The translations under genes and the position numbers were made by a program. Below the pieces are notes generated by a model that was not told the origin of the DNA, did no database searches, and saw only the letters and a list, made by a program, of their open reading frames with translations. Of a DNA stretch of 64,000 nt, positions 39,224 to 48,278 are shown one piece after another (within the stretch, counting starts at the first letter, position 1; each line of letters begins with the position of its first letter). Source of the DNA: Zobellella taiwanensis (lineage in GTDB: Bacteria > Pseudomonadota > Gammaproteobacteria > Enterobacterales > Aeromonadaceae); the NCBI RefSeq assembly GCF_003012795.1, contig NZ_PXYH01000003.1, positions 62,001-126,000 of the forward strand. The letters run 5' to 3'.

Positions 39224-39928
39224 ATGCGCCTTTTAAACGGATTTTCTGTCACAGCCCTGTTTTTTACTCTTTTGGCCGCGGCCCCCTCGCTTTCGGCCAA
39301 CCCCTACCACGGCACCATGGATAATGTGCTTTCTGCCTACGGCCCCCTGGCCGAGATACGGATGAAGCCCTATTTTATGCGGGCCGAGGTGACCTATCCG
39401 CCGCGTGATATCGTGCTGCTGGCCACCAAGGAGGAAAAGGCACTGGAGCTGTGGGCCCGCAACGAGGGGGAGTTCAGATTTATCCGCAGCTATCCGATTC
39501 GCAAGGCCAGCGGCGGACCCGGCCCCAAGCTGCGGGAGGGGGATAAACAGGTGCCCGAGGGGATCTACCGCATCACCCACCTCAATCCCAACAGCCAGTT
39601 TCACCTGTCGATGCGCCTCGATTACCCCAACAGCTATGATCTGATGCGGGCCCGCAAGGAGGGCCGGCATAACCCGGGTGGCGATATTTATATCCACGGC
39701 AAGGCCGAGTCCACCGGTTGCCTGGCTATCGGCGATATCGCCATCGAGGAGTTGTTCGTGCTGGTCAACACCATAGGCACCGAACGGGTTTCCGTGGTGA
39801 TCGCGCCCCATGATCCCCGGGTCCGGCCGCTGGATGGCTTTGCCGCCCATCTGCCCTTGTGGGCGGTCGAGCTGTATGCCGATATTTCCCGGGAGTTCGC
39901 CAAGTATCCCAGGGAAGGTGATATCTGA
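39224..39928 (+). CDS. Exported L,D-transpeptidase (YkuD) family protein, YafK-like
   Basis: This 234-aa protein has a signal peptide (about 1-25, ending SLSA) and a YkuD domain with catalytic IYIHGKAESTGCLAIGD (His and Cys present). Such enzymes cross-link peptidoglycan or attach or release Braun's lipoprotein; YafK (DpaA) is an amidase of that linkage. The ATG at 39224 begins the signal peptide directly, so the longer reading from 39113 is rejected. A strong terminator follows. The exact reaction cannot be told from sequence. Confidence 0.85.
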   Translation: MRLLNGFSVTALFFTLLAAAPSLSANPYHGTMDNVLSAYGPLAEIRMKPYFMRAEVTYPPRDIVLLATKEEKALELWARNEGEFRFIRSYPIRKASGGPGPKLREGDKQVPEGIYRITHLNPNSQFHLSMRLDYPNSYDLMRARKEGRHNPGGDIYIHGKAESTGCLAIGDIAIEELFVLVNTIGTERVSVVIAPHDPRVRPLDGFAAHLPLWAVELYADISREFAKYPREGDI

Positions 39929-39971
39929 ACGCCCCTGGCCGACAACGGCTTCCCGCTTCACAGAACTGCTA

Positions 39972-39994
39972 AAAACCCGGCTTTGCCGGGTTTT
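39972..39994 (+). terminator. Terminator after the L,D-transpeptidase gene
   Basis: Perfect 10-bp arms AAAACCCGGC/GCCGGGTTTT with a 3-nt loop lie 43 nt after the stop. Confidence 0.9.
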
Positions 39995-40058
39995 CCATAT
40001 TGTGGTTACTACTTAAGTGGTGCTTAATGGAGGCATTACAGCAGTATCAGGGGGGAGC

Positions 40059-41141
40059 ATGTTCGGTACCAAAATCAAAAAGCGGGTTCAGGAGCTGGAA
40101 CAACAACTGGCGGCTCGGATCGCCGATTACGAAACCCGGCTGGCGGCCAAGGAAAGCCAGCTGGCGGAAATGAAGCAGGAACTGGAGGTCTTGCGGGCCC
40201 GTACGGATCAGTCCCACAACCTGGTGCAGGTAGTGCTGCAGGGCTCGGACATGCTGTCCGCCATCCGCGAGGGCATGGTGTCCAATGCCGAGGCGCTGCT
40301 GGAGGAGCGGGAGAAACTGACCGAAATGGAAAGTGTGTTTGCCCACACCTACCAGGCTACGGACGTGCTCAAGCAGCGTTCTACCACGATCAACAGCGAG
40401 GTGGGGCGCAGCGCCCAAAGTGCCGCCGTGCTGACCGACACCGCCGGCAAAATCAGTAATTTTGTGTCGGTGATCCAGGAGATTTCCGAGCAGACCAACC
40501 TGTTGGCGCTTAATGCGGCCATAGAGGCGGCCCGGGCCGGCGAGCAGGGGCGGGGCTTCGCGGTGGTGGCGGACGAGGTGCGCACCCTGGCGGGCAAGGC
40601 CCATGAGGCGAGCGGCAAAATCAACGTCCTGGTGCAGCAGGTGCTGGAGCAGAGCAAGGCCATTAACGTCATGGTCAGCCAGTCGGTGGAAAGTACCGAC
40701 GAAATCGCCGCTTCCGCCCAGCAAATCGATGAAGTCACCCGGGAGGTGGTCAACCACGCTCAGGAAATGCGCCAGGTGATCCAGCGTAATGCCGCCGTTT
40801 CCTTCCTGGAGGCGGTAAAGCTGGATCATGCGGTATGGAAAACCGATGTGTACCAGCGCATAGAACAGCAGCGATTCGAGCAGCCGGTCAGCAGCCACAC
40901 CGAATGCCGGCTCGGCAAATGGTATTACCAGGGGCGGGGTGCCCAGCTTTACAGTCACCTCACAACCTTCCGCAACTTGGAGGCCTGCCACAAACGGGTA
41001 CATGGCGAGGGCGCGCGGGCGCTGCAGGCCTTTGCCGCCGGCCAGCATCAACAGGGGCTGGAAAGCCTGCGGGCGATGGAAGCGGCCAGCCTGGAAGTGA
41101 CCCGGGTGCTGGCGGCCCTGGAATATGAAGTGACCCGCTAG
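40059..41141 (+). CDS. Soluble methyl-accepting chemotaxis protein with C-terminal CZB domain
   Basis: This 360-aa chemoreceptor has no membrane segment. An N-terminal coiled coil (about 5-60) leads to the conserved signalling tip [38 protein letters not shown]. The C-terminal CZB zinc domain follows (about 265-340: [26 protein letters not shown]). CZB domains in TlpD and DgcZ sense zinc or hypochlorous acid through the Zn-bound Cys. The ATG at 40059 has AGGGGG 4 nt upstream; an in-frame GTG 42 nt earlier lacks a site. No che genes are nearby. Confidence 0.92.
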   Translation: MFGTKIKKRVQELEQQLAARIADYETRLAAKESQLAEMKQELEVLRARTDQSHNLVQVVLQGSDMLSAIREGMVSNAEALLEEREKLTEMESVFAHTYQATDVLKQRSTTINSEVGRSAQSAAVLTDTAGKISNFVSVIQEISEQTNLLALNAAIEAARAGEQGRGFAVVADEVRTLAGKAHEASGKINVLVQQVLEQSKAINVMVSQSVESTDEIAASAQQIDEVTREVVNHAQEMRQVIQRNAAVSFLEAVKLDHAVWKTDVYQRIEQQRFEQPVSSHTECRLGKWYYQGRGAQLYSHLTTFRNLEACHKRVHGEGARALQAFAAGQHQQGLESLRAMEAASLEVTRVLAALEYEVTR

Positions 41142-42829
41142 CCCTGGCGCAGGCGGGCGTAGAGGGTGGTCCGGCTGATGCCCAGCCGGCGCGCCGCCTC
41201 GCTCACGTTGCCGCCGCAGGCGGCCAGCACCTCGCGGATCTGGCGGTCGGCGGCGGACTTCAGATCGGCCCCGGACGGCGGTTCGTCCCGGAAACGGGGC
41301 AGATCCGGCAGGTGTTCGGGACCAATAGGTCCACCGTCCGCCAGTACGTCGGCCACCTCCAGCACCTGCTTGAGCTGGCGTACATTACCCGGCCAATCAT
41401 AGGCCAGCAGTTGCTCCTGCGCCTCGGATGACAGGCGCTCATCGGCCTCTTCCCCCAGCAAGTCTTGCAGCAGGCGGACCAGTTCCGCCCGCGGATAGTC
41501 CCGCAGGGGCGGCAGGATCAGCCGGTAGCCATTGAGCCGGAAAAACAAATCCTGGCGAAACTCGCCTGCCGCCACCATGGCCGCCAGATCCCGGTGGCTG
41601 GCGGCTACCAGGGCAAAATCCACCGCTTCCGGCCGGTGGCTGCCAAGGGGCGTCACGGTTTTTTCCTGCAATACCCGCAGCAGACGGGTCTGGGCCGCCA
41701 GCGGCAGTTCGCCGATCTCGTCCAGGAACAGGATGCCGCCCTGGGCGGCGCGGATATAGCCGGGGCGGCCCTGACGGCTGCCGCCGGTAAAGGCGCCGGG
41801 CAGGTAGCCGAACAGCTCGGCTTCGAGCAGCTCGGCGGGCAGGGCACCGCAGTTTACCGCCACCAGCGGACCCTGGACCCGGCCGCTCTGTCGGTGCAGG
41901 CGGCGCACCAGGTGATCCTTGCCGGTGCCCGTTTCCCCCTGGATCAGCAGGGGAATATTGCGGTTCAGCAATTTGAGGGCGGTGTCATCCAGGCCGGGTG
42001 CGCGTCGGGGAGCGGCTTGTCGTCCCGGTCGGCGACTCAGCAGGGCCAGCCCCGAGCCCAGGGGAGTCAGTTCACCCTGGCGCAGGCGCCGCACCATGGC
42101 CGGCAAATCCAGCTCGCCCAGCCAGTGGCGGGCGCTGCGGTTGGCGGCCAGCAGCTCGCCGTCTTCCCCCAGCGCGATAAGCCCCGTCCAGGGTTGTTGC
42201 AGGCTGCCCGCGTCCGGGGCCAGGCTCAGCAGCCAGTGGCCGTCGCTGTGGTTCATCACCAGGGCATTCTCCACCGACAGGGCCATCAGCCGGGCGGTGA
42301 GCAGCATGTCGGTGTTGTGCCCGCCGGCTTCGCTGGAAATGTCGATGACGCCGAGCAGCTGGCCGTCGGGGCCGAATACCGGGCTGGCGCTGCAACTGAT
42401 GTCCCGGTTGGCGGCAAGGTAATGCTGGCCGCCAAGCACGCAGACTTCCCGGCGTTCACTCAGGGCGGTGCCGATGGCGTTGGTGCCCATGCTCTGCTCA
42501 TGCCAGCTGGCGCCGCTGGCCAGGGCCAGCTTCTGCGCCCGATCACCAAAGTGGGGATCGCCGGCGGTAAAGAGGATGGTGCCCTCGGCGTCGGCGAAGA
42601 TCAGCCGGCAGTGGCGCCCCTGCTGCAATTGCTCGAACAACGGCAGGCTGTGGCGCAGGCTGTGCAGCAATGCCTGGTGTTGTTGCCGGCGTTGCTGCAA
42701 TTCGGTGTCGGCCAGGCAGCCGGGATCCGAGCGCTGGTCCCGCCGCAGTCCGTAATCGTGGCAACGCTGCCATGAACGTTCAAGTAATACCGGATCCTGA
42801 GGCTGAATAAGCAGTGTGCTGATGGTCAT
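41138..42829 (-). CDS. Sigma-54-dependent AcoR-like transcriptional activator
   Basis: This 563-aa enhancer-binding protein has an N-terminal GAF-type sensor region (about 60-190), an AAA+ domain (about 280-480) and a C-terminal Fis-type helix-turn-helix (about 525-560, [20 protein letters not shown]). Walker A is GETGTGKD and Walker B is [11 protein letters not shown]. The sigma-54 contact loop reads GAFTGG where nearly all family members have GAFTGA. It is divergent from the aldehyde/alcohol dehydrogenase genes, whose upstream region has a sigma-54 promoter, so it is their likely activator. Confidence 0.92.
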   Translation of the reverse strand: MTISTLLIQPQDPVLLERSWQRCHDYGLRRDQRSDPGCLADTELQQRRQQHQALLHSLRHSLPLFEQLQQGRHCRLIFADAEGTILFTAGDPHFGDRAQKLALASGASWHEQSMGTNAIGTALSERREVCVLGGQHYLAANRDISCSASPVFGPDGQLLGVIDISSEAGGHNTDMLLTARLMALSVENALVMNHSDGHWLLSLAPDAGSLQQPWTGLIALGEDGELLAANRSARHWLGELDLPAMVRRLRQGELTPLGSGLALLSRRPGRQAAPRRAPGLDDTALKLLNRNIPLLIQGETGTGKDHLVRRLHRQSGRVQGPLVAVNCGALPAELLEAELFGYLPGAFTGGSRQGRPGYIRAAQGGILFLDEIGELPLAAQTRLLRVLQEKTVTPLGSHRPEAVDFALVAASHRDLAAMVAAGEFRQDLFFRLNGYRLILPPLRDYPRAELVRLLQDLLGEEADERLSSEAQEQLLAYDWPGNVRQLKQVLEVADVLADGGPIGPEHLPDLPRFRDEPPSGADLKSAADRQIREVLAACGGNVSEAARRLGISRTTLYARLRQG

Positions 42830-42870
42830 GATCCCTGCCTGTTAAGAAACTGAACACCTGTACTGAACAA

Positions 42871-42891
42871 CCTGTCCGGTTAACGGACAGG
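42871..42891. promoter_or_regulatory. Candidate upstream activator site for the AcoR-like regulator
   Basis: A perfect inverted repeat CCTGTCCG-N5-CGGACAGG is centred about 105 bp before the -24 element of the ALDH promoter, the usual distance for enhancer sites. A further CCTGT copy lies just upstream at about 42857. The assignment to this regulator is inferred. Confidence 0.6.
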
Positions 42892-42985
42892 CGGCCCCGC
42901 CCATCGGGAGCTCGTTATCCTAGCCTAGCCTTCGGGGATGTTGTTGTAACGACTTTTTAACCTTTTCTGTGTGCTCTGCGGCAAC

Positions 42986-43001
42986 TGGCACCGACTTTGC
43001 A
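42986..43001 (+). promoter_or_regulatory. Sigma-54 (-24/-12) promoter of the ALDH-ADH locus
   Basis: TGGCAC-N5-TTGCA matches the RpoN consensus TGGCACG-N4-TTGCW in all invariant positions, with GG and GC 10 bp apart. It lies about 68 nt before the ALDH start. Confidence 0.85.
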
Positions 43002-43069
43002 CTTCATTCTGTTGCCAACGCCGGCTGGCGTCAACGTCAACCGGAACATTCGCTGCAAGGAGAGCCATG

Positions 43070-44587
43070 ATGATTTATCAACAACCCGGCCAGGCCGGTG
43101 CCATCGTCCATTTCAAATCCCGCTATCAGAACTTTATCGGTGGCGAGTGGAAGGCGCCGGTCAACGGTCGTTACATGGAAAACGTCTCGCCGGTGAACGG
43201 CGCCGTGTTCTGCGAAGTGCCCCGCTCCGATGCCGAGGATATCGATCTGGCGGTGCAGGCGGCCCAGCAGGCCTTCGCGACCTGGAGCAAGACCGCCGTG
43301 GCGGAGCGGGCCAACATCATGCTGCGCATCGCCGATCGTATCGAGCAGAACCGCGAGCGGCTGGCGGTGGCGGAAACCTGGGACAACGGCAAGGCGGTGC
43401 GCGAGACCCTGGCCGCCGACATCCCGCTGGTGGTGGATCACTTCCGCTACTTCGCCGGTGCCATCCGCGCCCAGGAAGGCACCGCCGCCGAGCTGGATGC
43501 CAATACCGCCAGCTACCATTTCCGCGAGCCGGTGGGCGTGGTGGGGCAGATCATCCCCTGGAACTTCCCGTTGTTGATGGCGGCCTGGAAACTGGCGCCG
43601 GTGCTGGCCTCGGGCTGCTGCACCGTGTTGAAGCCCGCCGAGCAGACCCCGGCCTCCATCCTGGTGATGATGGAGCTGATTGGCGACCTGCTGCCCCCCG
43701 GCGTGATCAACGTGGTCAATGGCCTGGGTCCCGAGGCGGGCGAGGCCATACTGCGCCATCCGGGCATCAGCAAGCTGGCCTTTACCGGCTCCACCCCGGT
43801 CGGCCTGCATATTCTCAAGGCGGCGGCCGAGCGGCTGATCCCCTCCACCGTGGAGCTGGGCGGCAAGTCCCCCAACATCTTCTTCGAAGACGTGATGCGC
43901 TACGAGCCGGAGTTCGTCGACAAGTGCATCGAGGGCATGCTGCTCACCTTCTTCAACCAGGGCGAGGTCTGCACCTGCCCGTCCCGGGCCCTGGTGCAGG
44001 ACAGCATCTTCGACGACTTTATGGAGCGGGTGCTGGTGCGCGGTCGCCAGATCAAGCAGGGCAACCCCCTGGATACCGAGACCCAGGTCGGCGCCCAGGC
44101 GTCCCAGGAACAGTTCGAAAAAATCCTGAGCTACATGCAGATCGGCCGGGACGAAGGCGCCCAGATGCTGCTCGGCGGCCAGGCCAACCGCATCAGCGGC
44201 CTGGAAAACGGCTTCTATATCCAGCCCACCATCTTCCAGGGCGACAACAAGATGCGGGTGTTCCAGGAAGAGATCTTCGGTCCGGCGGTGGGGGTGACCC
44301 GCTTCAAGGACGAGGCCGAGGCCCTGGCCATCGCCAACGACACCGAGTTCGGCCTGGGCGCCGGCGTCTGGACCCGGGACGTGAACCGCGCCTACCGCAT
44401 GGCCCGGGGCATCCAGGCCGGGCGGATCTGGATGAACTGCTACCACGCCTATCCGGCCCACGCCGCCTTCGGCGGTTACAAGAAGTCCGGCATCGGCCGG
44501 GAAACCCACAAGATGATGCTGGATCACTACCAGCTGACCAAGAACCTGCTGGTGAGCTACGACAGCAACCCGCTCGGTTTCTTCTGA
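43070..44587 (+). CDS. NAD-dependent acetaldehyde/aldehyde dehydrogenase, ExaC/AcoD type
   Basis: This 505-aa aldehyde dehydrogenase oxidises acetaldehyde or similar aldehydes to acids. It closely resembles Pseudomonas ExaC in its MIYQQPGQ start, length and C-terminus (NPLGFF). It shows [22 protein letters not shown], the general-base ELGGKSPN and the catalytic Cys in [20 protein letters not shown] at 43057-43062 is 7 nt from this ATG and 4 nt from an adjacent one at 43067; I prefer 43070. It is transcribed from the sigma-54 promoter and probably cotranscribed with the next gene. Confidence 0.95.
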   Translation: MIYQQPGQAGAIVHFKSRYQNFIGGEWKAPVNGRYMENVSPVNGAVFCEVPRSDAEDIDLAVQAAQQAFATWSKTAVAERANIMLRIADRIEQNRERLAVAETWDNGKAVRETLAADIPLVVDHFRYFAGAIRAQEGTAAELDANTASYHFREPVGVVGQIIPWNFPLLMAAWKLAPVLASGCCTVLKPAEQTPASILVMMELIGDLLPPGVINVVNGLGPEAGEAILRHPGISKLAFTGSTPVGLHILKAAAERLIPSTVELGGKSPNIFFEDVMRYEPEFVDKCIEGMLLTFFNQGEVCTCPSRALVQDSIFDDFMERVLVRGRQIKQGNPLDTETQVGAQASQEQFEKILSYMQIGRDEGAQMLLGGQANRISGLENGFYIQPTIFQGDNKMRVFQEEIFGPAVGVTRFKDEAEALAIANDTEFGLGAGVWTRDVNRAYRMARGIQAGRIWMNCYHAYPAHAAFGGYKKSGIGRETHKMMLDHYQLTKNLLVSYDSNPLGFF

Positions 44588-44707
44588 TAACAAATGCCGG
44601 CGCCGTCGGTCGGCGGTGCCGGACCCATTTCAAGAGCACGGTTTTTATCCGGTCGCAGGGGAGAGGCGGCCACACACTCAACCTGGAATAACTCATAGGG
44701 AAGCATC

Positions 44708-45859
44708 ATGACTACAGCAACTTTCTATATGCCCTCCGTCAACCTGATCGGCGCCGGCGCGGTGGAACAGGCGGTCACCAAACTGAGCCAGTCCGGATTC
44801 CGCCACGCCCTGATCGTCACCGACAAGCCCCTGGTGGAACTGGGCTATGCCGGCCAGCTGCAGCAGGCCCTGGCGGCCCAGGATATCCAGGCCAGCGTCT
44901 TCGACCAGGTACAGGCCAACCCCACCACCGGCAACGTGGAGGCGGGGCTCGAACTGCTGCGGCAGAAAGGCTGCGACTCGGTGATCTCCCTCGGCGGCGG
45001 CTCGCCCCACGACTGCGCCAAGGCCATCGCCCTGGTGGCCAGCAATGGCGGCGACATCCGCGACTACGAAGGGGTGGACAAGTCCGCCAAGCCGCAACTG
45101 CCGCTGGTGGCCATCAACACCACCGCCGGCACCGCCTCGGAAATCACCCGCTTCTGCATCATTACCGACGAGCACACCCACATCAAGATGGCCATCGTCG
45201 ACAAGCACGTCACCCCCGTCATGTCGGTCAACGATCCCGAACTGATGAAGAAGATGCCCAAGTCGCTGACCGCGGCCACCGGCATGGACGCCCTCACCCA
45301 TGCGGTGGAGGCCTATGTGTCCACCGCCGCCAACCCCATCACCGACGCCTGCGCGCTGAAGGCGGTGACCCTGATCAGCCAAAACCTGGCCCGGGCGGTG
45401 GCGGACGGCAGCGACATGGCGGCCCGCAACCAGATGGCCTACGCCCAGCTGCTGGCGGGCATGGCCTTCAACAATGCTTCGCTGGGCTATGTGCACGCCA
45501 TGGCGCACCAGCTGGGCGGTTTCTACGACCTGCCCCACGGGGTCTGCAACGCCATACTGCTGCCCCATGTGCAGCGTTTCAACAGCCGCGCCGCCGGCGC
45601 CCGGCTGAAGGACATCGCCGCCGCCCTGGGCCAGGACGTGGATTACCTGACCGATGAGGAAGGTGCCGACCGCGCCATCCAGGCCATAGTGGCCCTGGCG
45701 GAGCAGGTGGGCATTCCCGCCGGCCTGGCCGGCCTCGGGGTGAAGGAGGAGGACTTCCCGGTGCTGGCTGGCAACGCCATGAAGGACGCCTGCGGCCTGA
45801 CCAACCCGATACAACCCAGCCATGAGGAAGTGGTCGCCATCTTCCGCGCCGCCTACTGA
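44708..45859 (+). CDS. Iron-containing alcohol dehydrogenase
   Basis: This 383-aa type III dehydrogenase resembles YiaY/AdhB. The N-terminal Rossmann part has [18 protein letters not shown] and the C-terminal domain has iron-ligand His residues in [19 protein letters not shown]. With the preceding ALDH it would oxidise ethanol or related alcohols in two steps to the acid. It lies 120 nt after the ALDH gene with no clear terminator between, and ends in a strong hairpin. Substrate and direction are inferred from the locus. Confidence 0.95.
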   Translation: MTTATFYMPSVNLIGAGAVEQAVTKLSQSGFRHALIVTDKPLVELGYAGQLQQALAAQDIQASVFDQVQANPTTGNVEAGLELLRQKGCDSVISLGGGSPHDCAKAIALVASNGGDIRDYEGVDKSAKPQLPLVAINTTAGTASEITRFCIITDEHTHIKMAIVDKHVTPVMSVNDPELMKKMPKSLTAATGMDALTHAVEAYVSTAANPITDACALKAVTLISQNLARAVADGSDMAARNQMAYAQLLAGMAFNNASLGYVHAMAHQLGGFYDLPHGVCNAILLPHVQRFNSRAAGARLKDIAAALGQDVDYLTDEEGADRAIQAIVALAEQVGIPAGLAGLGVKEEDFPVLAGNAMKDACGLTNPIQPSHEEVVAIFRAAY

Positions 45860-45922
45860 GGTGAGGTCTGCCTCTTGCCAGTGGAAAGGAGGCGGCCACT
45901 GAATCTTCTGGGGTGAATATAA

Positions 45923-45949
45923 AAAGCCGCCGGCAATACCGGCGGCTTT
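45923..45949. terminator. Bidirectional terminator between Fe-ADH and the collagen-like locus
   Basis: Perfect 11-bp arms AAAGCCGCCGG/CCGGCGGCTTT (45923-45933 and 45939-45949) with a 5-nt loop have A- and T-rich flanks. It serves both converging transcripts. Confidence 0.9.
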
Positions 45950-45985
45950 GTTTCGAGGTAGAGCAGAACAGCGGCAGTTTATTGC

Positions 45986-46291
45986 TCAGTGCTGGTCGCT
46001 CAGCAGCTCCCTGGCATTGATCAGCATGGATTGGCCCAGGGTCACATAGCCCGGCTCCAGCAGGGGAGAATCCGGCTCGGCACTCATTATCTGCTCGTTT
46101 TCCTGCAGGCAGGCCTGAGCGGCGCGCACCAGCAGCTGTTCGGCGGCGTCGACCCGATTGGGCTCGAGATTGCCACTGCCGTCCAGTAACCACTGCACTT
46201 CAATCATATCGTTGTCGCAGTGGTTGGCACTGGCCGGTGAGGCCAGCAGCAAGGCCGTGCAAGCGCAGGCCAGAAGTCTATAGTTGGTCAT
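45986..46291 (-). CDS. Small exported protein of unknown function next to the collagen-like gene
   Basis: This 101-aa protein has a clear signal peptide (about 1-22, cleavage ASA before NHCDND). The mature part has about 79 residues, is acidic and mostly helical by eye, and has two Cys that could form one disulfide. It starts 21 nt after the collagen-like gene stop on the same strand, so it is probably cotranscribed. I recognise no family. A role in export, anchoring or assembly of the collagen-like partner is only suggested by position. Confidence 0.8.
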   Translation of the reverse strand: MTNYRLLACACTALLLASPASANHCDNDMIEVQWLLDGSGNLEPNRVDAAEQLLVRAAQACLQENEQIMSAEPDSPLLEPGYVTLGQSMLINARELLSDQH

Positions 46292-46312
46292 AACCCGTCT
46301 CCTTGCTCCGGC

Positions 46313-47254
46313 TTAGTTGGTATAGGCGCAGATGGCGTACACAGTAACAGTGAGCCCGCCACCGCCGGTTTGCCGTGTCAGTGAGACACTCCAGCTGCTG
46401 GCCGTCCCTGGGTAGCCCTGCACTACCCGCCAGGCGCTGTTGCTGTTTTCAACCCCGCCACCCAGCACTCTTTTCTCCTCATTACTGCATGTTGCAGTAC
46501 AGCTGATATTAGCGGCTGTCGTTGTGCAGGTATTTGACACCATTTCCCAAGCGGTCAGCCCGGTTTCACCCTGGGGTCCCTGTTCGCCCTGGGGTCCCTG
46601 TTCGCCCTGGGGCCCCTGTTCGCCCTGGGGTCCTTGTTCGCCCTGGGGTCCCTGTTCACCCTGGGGCCCCTGTTCGCCCTGGGGCCCCTGTTCACCCTGG
46701 GGCCCCTGTTCACCCTGGGGCCCCTGCTCACCCTGGGGTCCTTGCTCGCCCTGGGACCCCTGTTCACCCTGGGGCCCCTGTTCACCCTGGGGTCCCTGTT
46801 CACCCTGGGGTCCTTGTTCGCCCTGGGGCCCCTGTTCACCCTGGGGCCCCTGTTCACCCTGGGGTCCCTGTTCGCCCTGGGGGCCTTGCTCGCCCTGGGG
46901 CCCCTGTTCACCCTGGGGCCCTTGCTCGCCCTGGGGTCCCTGTTCACCCTGGGGCCCCTGTTCGCCCTGGGGTCCTTGCTCGCCCACTATGCCCTGACAG
47001 CCATTCCGGCCGTTTTCGCAGTCCCAAACCCTTTGTTCCAAGGCACCAAGCCCGCCTTTCAGGTTGGCTACCATGTGCTCGGTGTCATGGTCGGCCAATA
47101 CCGGTGTGCTGTGGCTCATCAAGGCCACGGACAGCAGGGCGGTAGCAGCAAAACCGTAAGCGGAGGGGAGCCGGGTGGCAAACATTGAGCGTTGTGCAGG
47201 CAGGGCTGCCTGGCTTGCCCGCGGGGGCAGATCACGTCCATGGTACTTATCCAT
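46313..47254 (-). CDS. Exported collagen-like protein with GPQGEQ repeats
   Basis: This 313-aa protein has a long N-terminal signal region (about 1-54, hydrophobic core then VLA before DHDTEH), a short coiled-coil-like stretch with two Cys, and an uninterrupted collagen-like tract. The tract has 24 hexapeptides (one GIVGEQ, 21 GPQGEQ, one GSQGEQ, one GPQGET). A C-terminal domain of about 85 aa follows, with [12 protein letters not shown] and [13 protein letters not shown], resembling beta-rich end domains of other bacterial collagen-like proteins. ATG 47254 has AAGGA 8 nt upstream. Gly-X-Y repeats form triple helices at the cell surface or outside the cell. Function unknown. Confidence 0.88.
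   Translation of the reverse strand: MDKYHGRDLPPRASQAALPAQRSMFATRLPSAYGFAATALLSVALMSHSTPVLADHDTEHMVANLKGGLGALEQRVWDCENGRNGCQGIVGEQGPQGEQGPQGEQGPQGEQGPQGEQGPQGEQGPQGEQGPQGEQGPQGEQGPQGEQGPQGEQGPQGEQGPQGEQGSQGEQGPQGEQGPQGEQGPQGEQGPQGEQGPQGEQGPQGEQGPQGEQGPQGEQGPQGEQGPQGETGLTAWEMVSNTCTTTAANISCTATCSNEEKRVLGGGVENSNSAWRVVQGYPGTASSWSVSLTRQTGGGGLTVTVYAICAYTN
46562..46993 (-). repeat. 18-bp tandem repeat array (24 units) in the collagen-like gene
   Basis: Twenty-four 18-bp units run without interruption from 46562 to 46993. Units differ mainly at synonymous positions (for example CCC/GGG context C or T), plus one Pro-to-Ser change. Period 18 keeps the reading frame, so copy-number changes alter length without frameshift. 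The opposite strand has long open frames here that are artefacts of the repeat. Confidence 0.95.
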
Positions 47255-47436
47255 CACTATCATCCTTAATATGCATGGAATTGTTGGTGGTTAACGCATG
47301 AGCCTGGCCATGCTTGAAGATCAGTATTGACCAAAGGATAAAAAGTGGCAGGACGAAATCACTAAAAGAGAGGGGAGGTGCGTGTTAATAACCGGCTTAT
47401 TGCTTCAATTGGCTCTTATTTTTGGTTTTTTCGGTT

Positions 47437-47476
47437 AAACCGGCCAACAGGAATGGATTCTTGTACGGCCGGTTTT
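47437..47476. terminator. Hairpin downstream of aapP
   Basis: Arms AAACCGGCC (47437-47445) and GGCCGGTTT (47467-47475) enclose a 21-nt loop about 23 nt beyond the aapP stop. The T-richness is moderate. The remainder of the 244-bp gap to the collagen-like gene is AT-richer and holds no feature I could assign beyond the expected collagen-like promoter. Confidence 0.45.
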
Positions 47477-47498
47477 CCTTTCGACGCTGTTGCCTTGC

Positions 47499-48251
47499 TC
47501 AATGCCCCAGTATCTGGCTGAGGAACAGCTTGGTGCGTTCCGACTGGGGGTGGTGGAAGAAGGTCTCCGGATCGTTTTCCTCGATAATCTGGCCCGCGTC
47601 CATAAAGATCACCCGGTCCGCCACGGTGCGGGCAAAGCCCATTTCGTGGGTCACGCACATCATGGTCATGCCTTCTTCCGCCAGTTCGATCATCACGTCC
47701 AGCACTTCCTTGATCATCTCGGGGTCGAGCGCCGAGGTGGGTTCGTCAAACAGCATGACTTCCGGGTTCATGCACAAGCTGCGGGCGATGGCCACCCGTT
47801 GCTGCTGGCCGCCGGAGAGCTGGCCCGGGTATTTTTTTGCCTGATCCTGGATCTTGACCCGTGCCAGCAGTTTCATGGCAACCTCTTCCGCCTCGCGCTT
47901 GGGCATCTTGCGTACCCAGATCAGCGCCAGGGTGCAGTTTTCCAGCACCGTCAGATGGGGAAACAGGTTGAAGTGCTGGAACACCATGCCGACTTCCCGG
48001 CGGATGGTTTCGATGTTTTTCACGTCATTGGTCAGGGGGGTGCCGCGCACTGTGATGTCGCCCTGCTGGTGTTCCTCCAGCCGGTTGATGCAGCGGATCA
48101 GGGTGGACTTGCCCGAGCCCGAGGGGCCGCAGATGACGATGCGTTCGCCTTTGGTCACGGTCAGGTCGATGTCGCGCAGAACGTGAAAGTCGCCATACCA
48201 CTTGTTGACCCCCTTGAGGGTGACCATGGCTTCATTGTTGTGTGGTTCCAT
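47499..48251 (-). CDS. aapP: General L-amino acid ABC transporter, ATP-binding protein
   Basis: This 250-aa ATPase powers the AapJQMP importer at the cytoplasmic face. Walker A is GPSGSGKST, the Q-loop lies in [12 protein letters not shown], the ABC signature is [15 protein letters not shown], Walker B is [12 protein letters not shown] and the switch His is in THEMGF. GGAG stands 7 nt before the ATG at 48251. It is last in the aapJ-Q-M-P order. Confidence 0.96.
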   Translation of the reverse strand: MEPHNNEAMVTLKGVNKWYGDFHVLRDIDLTVTKGERIVICGPSGSGKSTLIRCINRLEEHQQGDITVRGTPLTNDVKNIETIRREVGMVFQHFNLFPHLTVLENCTLALIWVRKMPKREAEEVAMKLLARVKIQDQAKKYPGQLSGGQQQRVAIARSLCMNPEVMLFDEPTSALDPEMIKEVLDVMIELAEEGMTMMCVTHEMGFARTVADRVIFMDAGQIIEENDPETFFHHPQSERTKLFLSQILGH

Positions 48252-48278
48252 TCATCAACTCCAGATACGGATTAACGG

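Noticed and set aside
46562-46993. CRISPR-like array
   Set aside because: The repeats are contiguous 18-bp coding units without spacers. They encode GPQGEQ and are not CRISPR.
46440-47188. Long plus-strand open frames across the collagen-like gene (185, 207 and 184 aa)
   Set aside because: They arise because an 18-bp GC-rich repeat without stops stays open in several frames. Only the minus-strand frame has a signal peptide, a ribosome-binding site and non-repetitive end domains.
47264-47498. Possible small RNA gene between aapP and the collagen-like gene
   Set aside because: Only one moderate hairpin is present and no promoter-terminator pair defines an RNA. There is not enough to call it.
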